64,000 bases of DNA from an uncultured Kiritimatiellota bacterium (lineage in GTDB: Bacteria > Verrucomicrobiota > Kiritimatiellia > RFP12 > DVOR01). Numbering within the stretch: position 1 is the first letter of the stretch; each line of letters opens with the position of its first letter. Below the pieces are notes generated by a model, which was given only the letters and a program-made list of their open reading frames with translations, did not search any database and was not told the DNA's origin. The position numbers were made by a program, and so were the translations under genes. The stretch spans positions 1 to 64,000 of the forward strand of contig CALXOF010000012.1 in NCBI GenBank assembly GCA_944389945.1, in the 5' to 3' direction. This document shows, one piece after another, positions 8,200-15,949 of the stretch.

Positions 8200-8275
8200 G
8201 GAATGGAAGGCGGCGGGTACGGTCAACGGCGAAGCCGTAGCGTACCCAATGGCACCCGAGCGTTGCGCGCCCTCA
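8200..8275. repeat. Repeat family D, copy 1 (diverged)
   Basis: Contains GGCGGCGGGTACGGTCAACG, GAAGCCGTAG and CCCAATGGCACCCGAG, a diverged version of the block at 28499, 34076 and (reversed) 54310. It sits in the 935-bp gap between the Hsp70 operon and the transposase. Confidence 0.5.
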
Positions 8276-8375
8276 ATGATATCTTTACGCGCGTTTCGTC
8301 AAATGATTTGTCCCTTTTTTTGCTACAAGGGAGGGAGTGGCGGCAAGAGCAATTTGGGGTGGGAGGATTGCGGAC

Positions 8376-8452
8376 CTGCCGTGGCGTCTGTCGGGGAGCG
8401 TCCCCGCAGGGGCGGCGCGAAGCGCCGAGCGACCCGACAGACGCCACGGCAG
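8376..8452. repeat. Perfect 20-bp inverted repeat next to the transposase end
   Basis: CTGCCGTGGCGTCTGTCGGG (8376-8395) is the exact reverse complement of 8433-8452. The 37-bp loop contains smaller hairpins (GGGG/CCCC and GGCG..CGCC). It lies 22 bp beyond the transposase stop. It could stop transcription in or out of the element, though no T run follows. Confidence 0.7.
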
Positions 8453-8474
8453 GGGGGGGAAGAGTCGAAGGTAA

Positions 8475-9637
8475 TCATCCTTGTAGGGTGGCATCGCGAC
8501 GAAGTCGGGCCAAGGCGTACGTGATTTGTTCCATCAGAACGAGCGCGTTGAGCGTGGCAAGGCGACGCTTCAAAGCAGCGCGGTGTCGCAGGCGTAGACC
8601 GGGGTGTTCAAGCAGGCGTTGAGCGGGTGTGATGGGTGGGGAGTAGTGACGGGAAGACCCTTTTCCGGAGAGGTGGGGTGTCTTGGAACGCAAGGTCATG
8701 GTGGGAAGGCAGTAGTTGTGATGGCAGGAAATCTTGGCGCATTGGCGATTGAGCGCTTCGGTCTGCGCACGGTTGTCGTAACGACCATAGCCGAAGTTGG
8801 TACGGACAAGGCTGTAGTTTCGTTGCTCGACATGGGCATTGTCGTTCTTCTGGCGAGGGCGGGAGCGTTGGTAGGCGTACTCTGGGTGTCGCCGGACAAA
8901 GGCGAGCAGGTGGGCGTTCATGAATTCGTTCCCGTTGTCAAAGTGGAGGATACGCACTTTGTAGGGGAAGGACGCGAGAGCGTCCTCCAGTGCGGCAAAA
9001 ACGCCCGCGGCTCCTTTGTTCCAGACGCACCGGATCTCAGTCCAGAGCGTGACGCGATCCGTCACGGTGAGAATCCAGTGGAAGTTCCCGCTCATGTCGC
9101 CCCCGCACAACGCGACGGTATCGACCTGCACCTCTCCAGGCTTGCACAGATAGGCCGGAATCGCCTCACCACTGATTTCCTGGGCCAGCGCCTGCGCGGC
9201 TGAAGGCGCGCGCGGGGTTCTACGCCTGACGGTGAATCCAGGCTTCTTTCTGGGCCTTCCCCGTAGGATGCGATCCATGGTCGAGGCGCTCATCCGCCGC
9301 AACCTGTCAGCGACCTCTGGGCGAAGATGGCGCACCTCCCCAAACTCCTCTACAAAGCGGTCAATGCGCGCCTGAAGCGCTTTGGTATTGGGACATCCGG
9401 CCCGTTCCCAGAGTTCGATGAGCATATTGCGGACCTCCACCGAATAGGTTGGCCCGCGCCCGGTTTTTTGCCGGTTCTGACACGGTTCCCACGTAACAAC
9501 TTCGCCGCGTAATCCTTCGAGAAACCAGTCAATGTCACCAGGAAGTCCCGGATCTCACGCCTTTCCTTGTTCGTCTTTTTCGTACGATAGATCACCGCGA
9601 GTTCTGATATATTGACACTAATTTCTTGTGGTTTCAT
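8475..9637 (-). CDS. DDE transposase, probable -1 programmed frameshift product (about 387 aa)
   Basis: Cut-and-paste or copy-out recombinase of the rve/integrase-core type. Frame 1 (9637 down to the slip) encodes an HTH-like N-terminus (DFLVTLTGFSKDYAAKLLRG). Frame 2 holds the catalytic core with the DDE order: VQVDTVALCGG, ILHFDNGNEFMNAHL, NDNAHVEQRN. The frames meet at an A6 run on the coding strand (9469-9464). Slipping back one base there gives GKK-TGRGPTYSVEVRN, a smooth join for this family. That points to programmed frameshifting as in many IS elements, although a decayed gene with a one-base deletion is possible. No ATG suits frame 2 alone. Confidence 0.75.
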
Positions 9638-9753
9638 AGTGTTATCCTTTTTCTATGAAAAACGGCACATACAAATGACGAAACAATGGAAATCCTACCC
9701 CATCGAAGCGCTTCTTTCACTGCAAAAACGGGACTTTATTATGACGAAATGCG

Positions 9754-9783
9754 CATTTTCCCCTGATAGGATTGAATGGAGAC
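9754..9783. repeat. 30-bp imperfect direct repeat, right copy
   Basis: CATTTTCCCC, TGAT, AGGATTGAATGGAGAC; matches 7715-7744 except in the four middle bases. It is the outer boundary of the IS region, just before the metX promoter. Confidence 0.6.
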
Positions 9784-9802
9784 GTGGGGGGCGGGATTGT
9801 GG

Positions 9803-9808
9803 TAGACT
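9803..9808 (+). promoter_or_regulatory. Extended -10 promoter (TTGTGGTAGACT) for metX-metW
   Basis: TAGACT with TTGTGG before it, 28 bp upstream of the TTG start at 9836. No clear -35. No SAM riboswitch is visible in the short leader. Confidence 0.5.
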
Positions 9809-9835
9809 AACAGAAATCGAAAGGATAGGTAGACA

Positions 9836-11650
9836 TTGAGTACAATTGGAAGAGTTGAACCGCAGGACATCAGGCTAAATCCGCCTGAGGGCGGGTGGAA
9901 GTTGGAGCGTGGGGGAACGCTCCCGGCCATCGATGTGCGCTATGAGATGGTGGGGACGCCAGCGCCGGACGGCGCAAATGTGGTCTTTATCTGCCATGCA
10001 CTGACGGGTGATGCGCACGTGGCGGGTTGGCGCCCGGAGGAAAACCCGGAGAAGGACAAGCCCAGCGGCTGGTGGGACGGCATGGTCGGCCCGGGGCGGG
10101 GCATCGACACGGACCGCTTCTGCGTGCTCTGCGCCAATATCTTGGGCGGGTGCGCCGGCACGACGGGCCCGAGCTCAATCAACCCGGAGACGGGTGAGCC
10201 TTATGGCTCCACCTTCCCTGAAATCACGATGGGCGACATCGTGGATGTCTTCCGTGCGCTGACGCGTCAGCTGGGCTTCACGCGCCTGGCGGCGGTGGTG
10301 GGCGGCAGCTTCGGCGGCATGTTGGCGCTGGAGTGGGCCATCCGCCACCCAGACGACATGGGGCGCTGCGTCTTGGTGGCGACGGCGGCCTCGCTGAACA
10401 CGCAGGCTTTGGCCTTTGACATCGTGGCGCGCCAGGCTATCATCCAGGACCCGAACTGGCGCCACGGCGAATATTACGGTGGCGCGCGCCCCGTGGCCGG
10501 TCTGGCGAGCGCGCGCCGTCTGGCCCACATCACCTATCTCTCGCAAGCGGGGATGGACGAGAAGTTCGGTCGCGAGAAGCGGGAGGAGTGGCTCAAGCAG
10601 GGGCAAGACTTCCATTCCCGCATGCGCCAGGACTTCCGTACCTATTTCCAGATCGAGTCTTACCTTGAATATCAGGGGCAGAAGTTCGTGCGCCGGTTCG
10701 ATGCGAACAGCTATCTGCAAATCACGCGCGCGCTAGATGCCTATGACCCCGAGGAGACCTTCGGCTCGCTGGAGGCAGCCATCCGCCGTATCAAGGCCAA
10801 GGTGTTGATGATCAGTCTGCGCGGGGACTGGCTCTTCTCGAAGGAGCAGGCGGAGCATTTCGTGCGGGCGTGCCTGAAGGAACACCGCGACATCTCCTAT
10901 TGTCGGCTGGACGGCAAGATGGGCCACGACGCCTTCCTCACGCAGATCGACGAGCTGAAGACGGTCATCCAGGCCTTCCTCACGGCCACCGAGACGCGCG
11001 ACCCTTCGACCCTCGACCCCGACCAGGCGAAATTCTACAAAGACTTCGCCCGGCAGATCCCCGAAGGCGCACGTGTGCTGGACATCGGCTGCGGCGACGG
11101 GACGCTCCTCAAGCACCTGGCCACCCACCAACGCGCTTGGGGCGTGGGCCTGGAGCGCGACCTGGACAAGATTGTCCAAGCCCTCCACAAGGGCGTGAAC
11201 GTGGTGATGACCAATATCGACACGCACCTGCGCGACATGCCCGACCACCTCTTCGACGTCGCCGTCATCTCGCACACCATCCAAGTGTTGCGCCGGCCAG
11301 ACTTGATGATGAAGCAACTCCTGCGCGTGGCCGATTGGGCGCTCATTGCCTTCCCGAACTTCGGCTATATCGGGATGCGTTCGCAACTCTTCTTCCTGGG
11401 CCGTATGCCGCGCACCAAGGAGTTCCCCTTCGACTGGTACGACACGCCCAACATCCACAACTGCACACTGAAGGACTTCTACGACTTCAGCCGGAAATAT
11501 GACCTCAAGGCGACGCTCCTCTCTTGTCATTCGGCCTCGTGGCTCGGCAAGTTGCTGACGCGTCTGGGGATGAAGAACCTGGGCGCGGGCGGCGTAATCC
11601 TGCGCCTGACCGACGCGACGAAAGACAAGGAGGCGAACGGTGGACGCTGA
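9836..11650 (+). CDS. metX: Homoserine O-acetyltransferase fused to MetW methyltransferase-like domain (604 aa)
   Basis: Activates homoserine with acetyl- or succinyl-CoA for methionine synthesis in the cytoplasm. The N-terminal alpha/beta hydrolase domain (about 1-380) carries the nucleophile in GGSFGG (Ser158), with Asp331 (LRGD) and His364 (GHD) completing the triad. The C-terminal part (about 395-600) is MetW: GARVLDIGCGDGTLLKHL is the SAM-binding motif, and IAFPNFG follows. In many bacteria metX and metW are adjacent separate genes; here they are one chain. The start is TTG at 9836, preceded by AGGATAGGT; no in-frame ATG lies nearby. It overlaps the serine acetyltransferase gene by 11 bp, linking the two sulfur amino-acid steps. 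Confidence 0.92.
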   Translation: MSTIGRVEPQDIRLNPPEGGWKLERGGTLPAIDVRYEMVGTPAPDGANVVFICHALTGDAHVAGWRPEENPEKDKPSGWWDGMVGPGRGIDTDRFCVLCANILGGCAGTTGPSSINPETGEPYGSTFPEITMGDIVDVFRALTRQLGFTRLAAVVGGSFGGMLALEWAIRHPDDMGRCVLVATAASLNTQALAFDIVARQAIIQDPNWRHGEYYGGARPVAGLASARRLAHITYLSQAGMDEKFGREKREEWLKQGQDFHSRMRQDFRTYFQIESYLEYQGQKFVRRFDANSYLQITRALDAYDPEETFGSLEAAIRRIKAKVLMISLRGDWLFSKEQAEHFVRACLKEHRDISYCRLDGKMGHDAFLTQIDELKTVIQAFLTATETRDPSTLDPDQAKFYKDFARQIPEGARVLDIGCGDGTLLKHLATHQRAWGVGLERDLDKIVQALHKGVNVVMTNIDTHLRDMPDHLFDVAVISHTIQVLRRPDLMMKQLLRVADWALIAFPNFGYIGMRSQLFFLGRMPRTKEFPFDWYDTPNIHNCTLKDFYDFSRKYDLKATLLSCHSASWLGKLLTRLGMKNLGAGGVILRLTDATKDKEANGGR

Positions 11651-12521
11651 GACCGAAGCCTTGGTGGACGCCCTGGCGGGGCGGCTGGTCTGCCGCAACT
11701 GCCCGGCGATGAACACGCGCCGTGGCGTTAATCTGCCCGGCCGCCGCGCCATGGTGGCGACCCTGCGCGCGCTCCTCTCCGCCCTCTTCCCGGGGTGCCT
11801 CTCCTATGAGCCCATCGACCACGAGGACATGGAGGGCATGCGCACCCGTCTGCGCGCCATCGCCGAGGGGCTGACCGACCAAATCGCCCGTATCGAGGCC
11901 TATCGCGTACTGGAGCACTCCCGCCCGGCGGACTTCGACTGCGAGGGCCGCGCACGCGAGGTCGTGCGGACGCTCTTCGGGAAGTTGCCCGAGATTCGCT
12001 CGCTCCTGCAAGACGACGTGTTGGCCGCCTACGAAGGCGACCCCGCCGCCCACTCGAACATGGAGATTGTGATGGCCTACCCCGGCCTCATGGCCGTGGC
12101 CACCCACCGCATCGCGCACGTGCTCTACGAGGAAGATGTCCACCTGCTCCCGCGCGTGATGAGCGAATACGCCCACAGCCGCACGGGCATCGACATCCAC
12201 CCCGGCGCGACCATCGGCCGCGGCTTCTTCATCGACCACGGCACCGGCGTGGTCATCGGCGAGACCTGCGTCATCGGCCGCAACGTCAAGCTCTATCAAG
12301 GCGTCACCCTCGGCGCGCGCTCCTTCCAGAAGGACAGCGAGGGACACCTGGTCAAGGGCATCAAGCGCCACCCGAACGTCGAGGACGACGTCATCATCTA
12401 CGCCAACGCCACCATCTTGGGCGGCGACACCGTCATCGGGAAGGGCTCCATCATCGGGGGCAACGTCTGGCTCGCCCACTCCGTCCCGCCCGGTTCTCGT
12501 ATCTTCTATAAGGAGGGTTGA
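11640..12521 (+). CDS. cysE: Serine O-acetyltransferase (293 aa)
   Basis: Makes O-acetylserine from serine and acetyl-CoA, the first step of cysteine synthesis. The N-terminal helical region (1-150) precedes a left-handed beta-helix of hexapeptide repeats (about 180-285). Characteristic parts are the GIDIHPGATIGRGFFIDHG segment, then VVIGETCVIGRNVKLYQGVTLGA, with the His-Gly pair of the active site. The GTG start at 11640 has AAGGAGG six bases upstream and overlaps the end of metX-metW by 11 bp. Length suits the longer EpsC/SrpH-like group rather than the 273-aa E. coli CysE. The next gene follows after one base, so this is an operon. Confidence 0.9.
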   Translation: MDAETEALVDALAGRLVCRNCPAMNTRRGVNLPGRRAMVATLRALLSALFPGCLSYEPIDHEDMEGMRTRLRAIAEGLTDQIARIEAYRVLEHSRPADFDCEGRAREVVRTLFGKLPEIRSLLQDDVLAAYEGDPAAHSNMEIVMAYPGLMAVATHRIAHVLYEEDVHLLPRVMSEYAHSRTGIDIHPGATIGRGFFIDHGTGVVIGETCVIGRNVKLYQGVTLGARSFQKDSEGHLVKGIKRHPNVEDDVIIYANATILGGDTVIGKGSIIGGNVWLAHSVPPGSRIFYKEG

Positions 12522-12522
12522 T

Positions 12523-13155
12523 ATGCGTCCCTTTGCCTGTTTGCTTTGCCTGACCTTGACCGCCGCCGCGCACGCCGCCGCGCCGGATGCTTCACAGGTG
12601 CCCACCCTGCCCAACGAAGTCATCTTCGCCTGCCTCTCCCCCAATCTCACCGAGCAGGCCTCCGGTCTCTCTTGGCAGGCCCTTACGCCCGAGGCCTGGG
12701 GCAAGGCCATCACCGTGCAGGAGGGCGAGGAGCGCCACACCTTCTCGCAGGACGGCGCCGCCCATCCGAACGACTGGGTGCGCACGCGCATCACCCTCTC
12801 CCAGGCGCCCCAGACCGCGGCCAACCCCGCCCCCATCCAGACCCTCACCGTCACGGCCATCCCCTCCGGCATTATCCCCGAGACCACCGTCACCTTCAAC
12901 CTGCTCAAGGAGGCCGCCCTGCCCCCCTGCACGGCCAAGGTGTGGGGCGGCCGCCCCGCCCTCGTGGCCAACGCCGGCGACTGGTTCATCATCGCCGAGA
13001 GCGCGAAGGCCAAGCTCGTCCGCGTGGAGGGCGAGAAGCCCCGTTGGACCCTCACCGAGACCAAGACCGCCAAGGGAATTGACGAGATCTCCGCCTCCTT
13101 CCGCGTTGGGGCCGGCTCCCTGCCCCCGGAACCCGCGGCTCCCGCCGAGAAGTAA
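12523..13155 (+). CDS. Secreted hypothetical protein (210 aa)
   Basis: A Sec-type signal peptide (MRPFACLLCLTLTAAAHA, cleavage near residue 18-19) sends this to the periplasm or outside. The mature part is about 190 residues with alternating beta-type segments (VTVTAIPSG, TVTFNLL, FIIAESAKAKLV) and a Pro/Ala-rich C-terminus. Two Cys residues in the mature part could form a disulfide. I do not recognise the family. It follows cysE by one base with a strong AGGAGG site and precedes the AsmA-like gene by 6 bp. The position before an AsmA-like protein suggests an envelope role (inference). Confidence 0.75.
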   Translation: MRPFACLLCLTLTAAAHAAAPDASQVPTLPNEVIFACLSPNLTEQASGLSWQALTPEAWGKAITVQEGEERHTFSQDGAAHPNDWVRTRITLSQAPQTAANPAPIQTLTVTAIPSGIIPETTVTFNLLKEAALPPCTAKVWGGRPALVANAGDWFIIAESAKAKLVRVEGEKPRWTLTETKTAKGIDEISASFRVGAGSLPPEPAAPAEK

Positions 13156-13161
13156 CCCACC

Positions 13162-15279
13162 ATGGACTGGCGCGCCAAACTCCTAAAACACGCCCACACC
13201 ATCCTATGGGTGGCGGGTTACGTCTTTGCCGCCCTCTTCCTCCTGCTTTGCCTAGCGGCCTACGGCATTCCCGGTGCCTGGGTGCAGACTTTCATCGACA
13301 ACGCCGTGCCGGCGGAGACCGGCCGCCTCACCATCGAGCGCATCTCCTATCGTCTCAGCGAAGGCTTCATCCTGGAGCGCCCCCTACTCTGCGAGCCGGA
13401 CGGCCACGTCCTCGCCAGTGCCGAGCGTTGCGCGGTGGACCTGCGCTTCTTCTCCTTCGCCGGGCTCACCGACCGCATTGAGGGGCTCTCCTTAGACACG
13501 CTCTATCTCGCCCCCGAGTTCGGCACCGTCACCCTCGAGCACCTCACCGCCGATTCCGGCGAAGGCCTAACGGCCAAAGCCCTCACTGTCTGCGCCGACG
13601 ATGGCTACGTCCTCGCCCGCTTCGACCAAGCCTTCGCCAAACTCCATGAAGGCTCCCTCGCCCACCTCCCGGACCTCTTGGAGAGTCTCTCCATCGACGC
13701 ACTCTACGTGGCGCAAATCCGCTACGACCCCAATCGCGTCATCGAGCGCGAGCTCCCGCCCCCCGAGCTCCGCCCGCCCTTCCCGGACCTCTCCAAAATC
13801 CCTCTCCCGGACCTCAAGAACCTCCCGATTCGCCTCGTCGACCCAGACATCCTGGAGATGCGCGCACGTGTCATCGAGGGTTTCCTCACCTCCGGCGAAG
13901 GGCTCGTCCGACTCAATGGCATCCGCGCCGACGTCGACGGCACTGGCCGCCAGCTCGCCGAGGCAGATGTCCTCCTAGACCTCCCCAACGCCCTGGCCAA
14001 AGCCTCCATCCGCGGTTTCATCTACCACGACAACCTCAACGGCCTCTGGCGCGCCATCGACCTCCCCATCATCGAGGACTACACCTCCAACGCCACGCTC
14101 AACGGCCCCGCCTGGGGCGACTGCGCCTTTACCATCGGCTTCAACGTCTACGACGACATCTTCGACCTGCGCGCCAACCTCATTGCCCCCCAGGGCGGCA
14201 CCTACCTCGGCGTTCCCTTCGACGAGGCCAGCGGCGCCATCGCTTGCCATAGCATCTGGTACACCAAGGCCGAAATCGGCCCCATCATCCTGCGGCGGGA
14301 CGGCCGCGCCGTCGCAACCTGCGACTTCCGGATCGATGCCCCCGCCAACAAACTCGCCTTCTCCGTCCAGAGCAACGGCCTCTCCCCCGAAGAGTTCATC
14401 ACCTTCTTGGAGCTCCCGGAGTCCGCGACCATCCCGTCCATCGAAGCAGAGGTCCCTCCCTCCGTCGACCTCTCTGGCCACTTCCCCTACTACGACGACA
14501 CCACCCCCAGCACCATCTTCCTCCAAGGCCGCATCGCAGCCCCCCAAGGCGGACGTATCGACAAGCTCAACGTCGCCTCGGCCTCCGCGACCCTCTCCAT
14601 GCGCAACGGTGTCCTCTCCTTCAATGGACTTGATGTCACCCTTCCCAGAGGCGGCACCGCCAATGGTGCCCTCTCCTTCACCATCCCCGACGACGACACA
14701 CCTTCCACCCTCTCCGCCGCCATCCACCTCGAAGACGCCTCCCTCGCCGACCTCCTCGGCCCCTATGGCCAGGACGCGCTCTCCAAATGTGTCGTCACCG
14801 GCTTCGTTGACCTCCGCGGCCGCCTGGACGACACCTTCCCCAAGTCCCTCCAGGCGGAATACGACCTCGCCGTCGATGGCGGCCTGATTCAGCGCCTCCC
14901 CCTCTTCGCCGGCCTCACCGACCTCCTTGCCGACCACGTCCCCGGCATCGCCTCCGTCACCGATTCCTCCTCCGCACGCCTTGTCGGCACCACCGATGGC
15001 GGCATCTTCAACATCCCCGACTTCAAGCTAGACGGCGACCTCCTCTCCATCGAGGGCCCCGCAACCTACGACCTCCCCAACGACAACCTTGACGCCGAAG
15101 TCACCGCCGGCAACTTCAAGGAAGACTCCTTCATGGGCCGCCTCACCCGGTGGGCCACCGTCCCCGTCAACCGCTTCCTCTGGCGTGTCCACGTCTCCGG
15201 TCCCATCGCCGCCCCCGAATGGGTCATCGTCACCTTCATTGGCCGTTTCTTCGACCGCGCCCCGGACGAAAAGGAGTGA
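13162..15279 (+). CDS. AsmA-like / TamB-type large envelope protein (705 aa)
   Basis: An N-terminal membrane helix (about 13-35) anchors a long periplasmic chain made of repeating beta-strands. The C-terminal third (IEGPATYDLPNDNLDAEVTAGNFKE... RLTRWATVPVNRFLWRVHVSGPIAAPEW) has the look of AsmA C-terminal domains, where a leading phrase about the cost of the function plus a final 'GPxxxPxW' motif recurs. AsmA-like proteins are thought to bridge the periplasm and move phospholipids to the outer membrane. The family assignment is by overall pattern. It is co-oriented and tightly packed with the upstream secreted protein (6 bp) and trmL (2 bp). Confidence 0.75.
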   Translation: MDWRAKLLKHAHTILWVAGYVFAALFLLLCLAAYGIPGAWVQTFIDNAVPAETGRLTIERISYRLSEGFILERPLLCEPDGHVLASAERCAVDLRFFSFAGLTDRIEGLSLDTLYLAPEFGTVTLEHLTADSGEGLTAKALTVCADDGYVLARFDQAFAKLHEGSLAHLPDLLESLSIDALYVAQIRYDPNRVIERELPPPELRPPFPDLSKIPLPDLKNLPIRLVDPDILEMRARVIEGFLTSGEGLVRLNGIRADVDGTGRQLAEADVLLDLPNALAKASIRGFIYHDNLNGLWRAIDLPIIEDYTSNATLNGPAWGDCAFTIGFNVYDDIFDLRANLIAPQGGTYLGVPFDEASGAIACHSIWYTKAEIGPIILRRDGRAVATCDFRIDAPANKLAFSVQSNGLSPEEFITFLELPESATIPSIEAEVPPSVDLSGHFPYYDDTTPSTIFLQGRIAAPQGGRIDKLNVASASATLSMRNGVLSFNGLDVTLPRGGTANGALSFTIPDDDTPSTLSAAIHLEDASLADLLGPYGQDALSKCVVTGFVDLRGRLDDTFPKSLQAEYDLAVDGGLIQRLPLFAGLTDLLADHVPGIASVTDSSSARLVGTTDGGIFNIPDFKLDGDLLSIEGPATYDLPNDNLDAEVTAGNFKEDSFMGRLTRWATVPVNRFLWRVHVSGPIAAPEWVIVTFIGRFFDRAPDEKE

Positions 15280-15281
15280 CC

Positions 15282-15731
15282 GTGGACATCGTGCTCCTCC
15301 ATCCTGAGATTCCCCACAACACCGGCGCCATCGGCCGCCTCTGCGTCGGCCTCGGCTGGCCCCTCATCCTCATCCGCCCCCTCGGCTTCGCCCTCGACGA
15401 GCGCCACATCCGCCGCGCCGGCCTCGACTACTGGCCCCACCTCGATCTCTCCCTCTACGACAGCTTCGACGACTACCTCGCCGACCGCCACCCCGATTCC
15501 CTCTGCTTCCTCAGCACCAAGGCCCAACGCTCTCTCTACGAGGCCCCCCTCTCCCCCGCCGGCGCGCTGGTCTTCGGTTGCGAATCCTCCGGTCTCCCCC
15601 CGGACTACTACACGCGCTACGCCGACCGCCTCGCCCGCATCCCCATGCCCGGCCCCCACGCGCGCTCCATCAACCTCGCCAACTCCGTCGCCATCGCCGC
15701 CTACGAAGCCTTCCGCCGCTTCTCCGCCTGA
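15282..15731 (+). CDS. trmL: tRNA (cytidine/uridine-2'-O-)-methyltransferase TrmL (149 aa)
   Basis: SPOUT-class enzyme methylating the ribose of nucleotide 34 in certain leucine tRNAs. The three family signatures are present: HNTGAIGRLC near the N-terminus, FGCESSGLP in the middle, and IPMPGPHARSINLANSVAIAAYEAFR near the end, which makes the SAM-binding knot. Length fits the usual 150-160 residues. I chose the GTG at 15282 because AAGGAG sits five bases upstream; longer in-frame extensions would run through the AsmA-like gene. It is the last gene of the run starting at metX-metW, 2 bp after the preceding stop. Confidence 0.9.
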   Translation: MDIVLLHPEIPHNTGAIGRLCVGLGWPLILIRPLGFALDERHIRRAGLDYWPHLDLSLYDSFDDYLADRHPDSLCFLSTKAQRSLYEAPLSPAGALVFGCESSGLPPDYYTRYADRLARIPMPGPHARSINLANSVAIAAYEAFRRFSA

Positions 15732-15786
15732 TTCCATACCAAAAGGTCCCAATCTCGCGGTTACGCAACTTTTTCGTAAAAAAGGC

Positions 15787-15816
15787 TTGCGAAGAGGAAA
15801 CAGATTGTGCTATCTT
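15787..15816 (+). promoter_or_regulatory. Promoter of tRNA-Cys
   Basis: TTGCGA (15787-15792) and TATCTT (15811-15816) separated by 18 bp, with TGTGC directly before the -10. The tRNA begins 15 bp downstream. Confidence 0.5.
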
Positions 15817-15830
15817 ATGCGTGATTTTAC

Positions 15831-15904
15831 GGCGCGATAGCCAAGCGGCTAGGCAGAGGACTGCAAATCCTTTTAGACCGGTTCGACTCCGATTCGCGCC
15901 TCCA
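15831..15904 (+). tRNA. tRNA-Cys (GCA)
   Basis: The 7-bp acceptor stem GGCGCGA/TCGCGCC closes a full cloverleaf. The anticodon loop CTGCAAA (15861-15867) gives anticodon GCA. The T arm contains GGTTCGACTCC, the discriminator is T as usual for cysteine tRNAs, and CCA is encoded (15902-15904). A terminator hairpin follows seven bases later. Confidence 0.97.
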
Positions 15905-15910
15905 TTTTCC

Positions 15911-15935
15911 AGCGACCCGCAAGGGTCGCTTTTTT
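15911..15935 (+). terminator. Rho-independent terminator after tRNA-Cys
   Basis: Perfect 8-bp stem AGCGACCC/GGGTCGCT with a GCAA tetraloop and a six-T tail. It lies only 14 bp before the GTG of the next gene. Confidence 0.95.
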
Positions 15936-15949
15936 GTTATCGTATAGGC

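Larger units (their letters stand above)
7746..9774 (-). mobile_element. Insertion sequence carrying the frameshifted transposase (boundaries tentative)
   Basis: The transposase gene (8475-9637) lies between CAATAGTGTCCGGAGAAAG (7746-7764) and TTTTCCCCTGATAGGATTG (9756-9774). The second, reverse-complemented, matches the first at 13 of 19 positions. AATGGAGAC flanks both ends (7736-7744 and 9775-9783), with one extra base on the left. About 700 bp between the left end and the transposase hold only repeat debris, so the true IS may be shorter and this may be a composite. Confidence 0.4.

Noticed and set aside
8099..8524. 141-codon plus-strand ORF in the repeat field before the transposase
   Set aside because: Its interior is family D repeat and the long hairpin; no RBS, no domain.
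7715..9783. CRISPR remnant suggested by two 30-bp direct repeats
   Set aside because: Only two copies 2 kb apart, no spacers of even length and no cas genes. Better explained as ends of TIR-bounded elements.
11505..13202. 565-codon minus-strand ORF opposite the serine acetyltransferase and secreted protein genes
   Set aside because: Antisense shadow without motifs.
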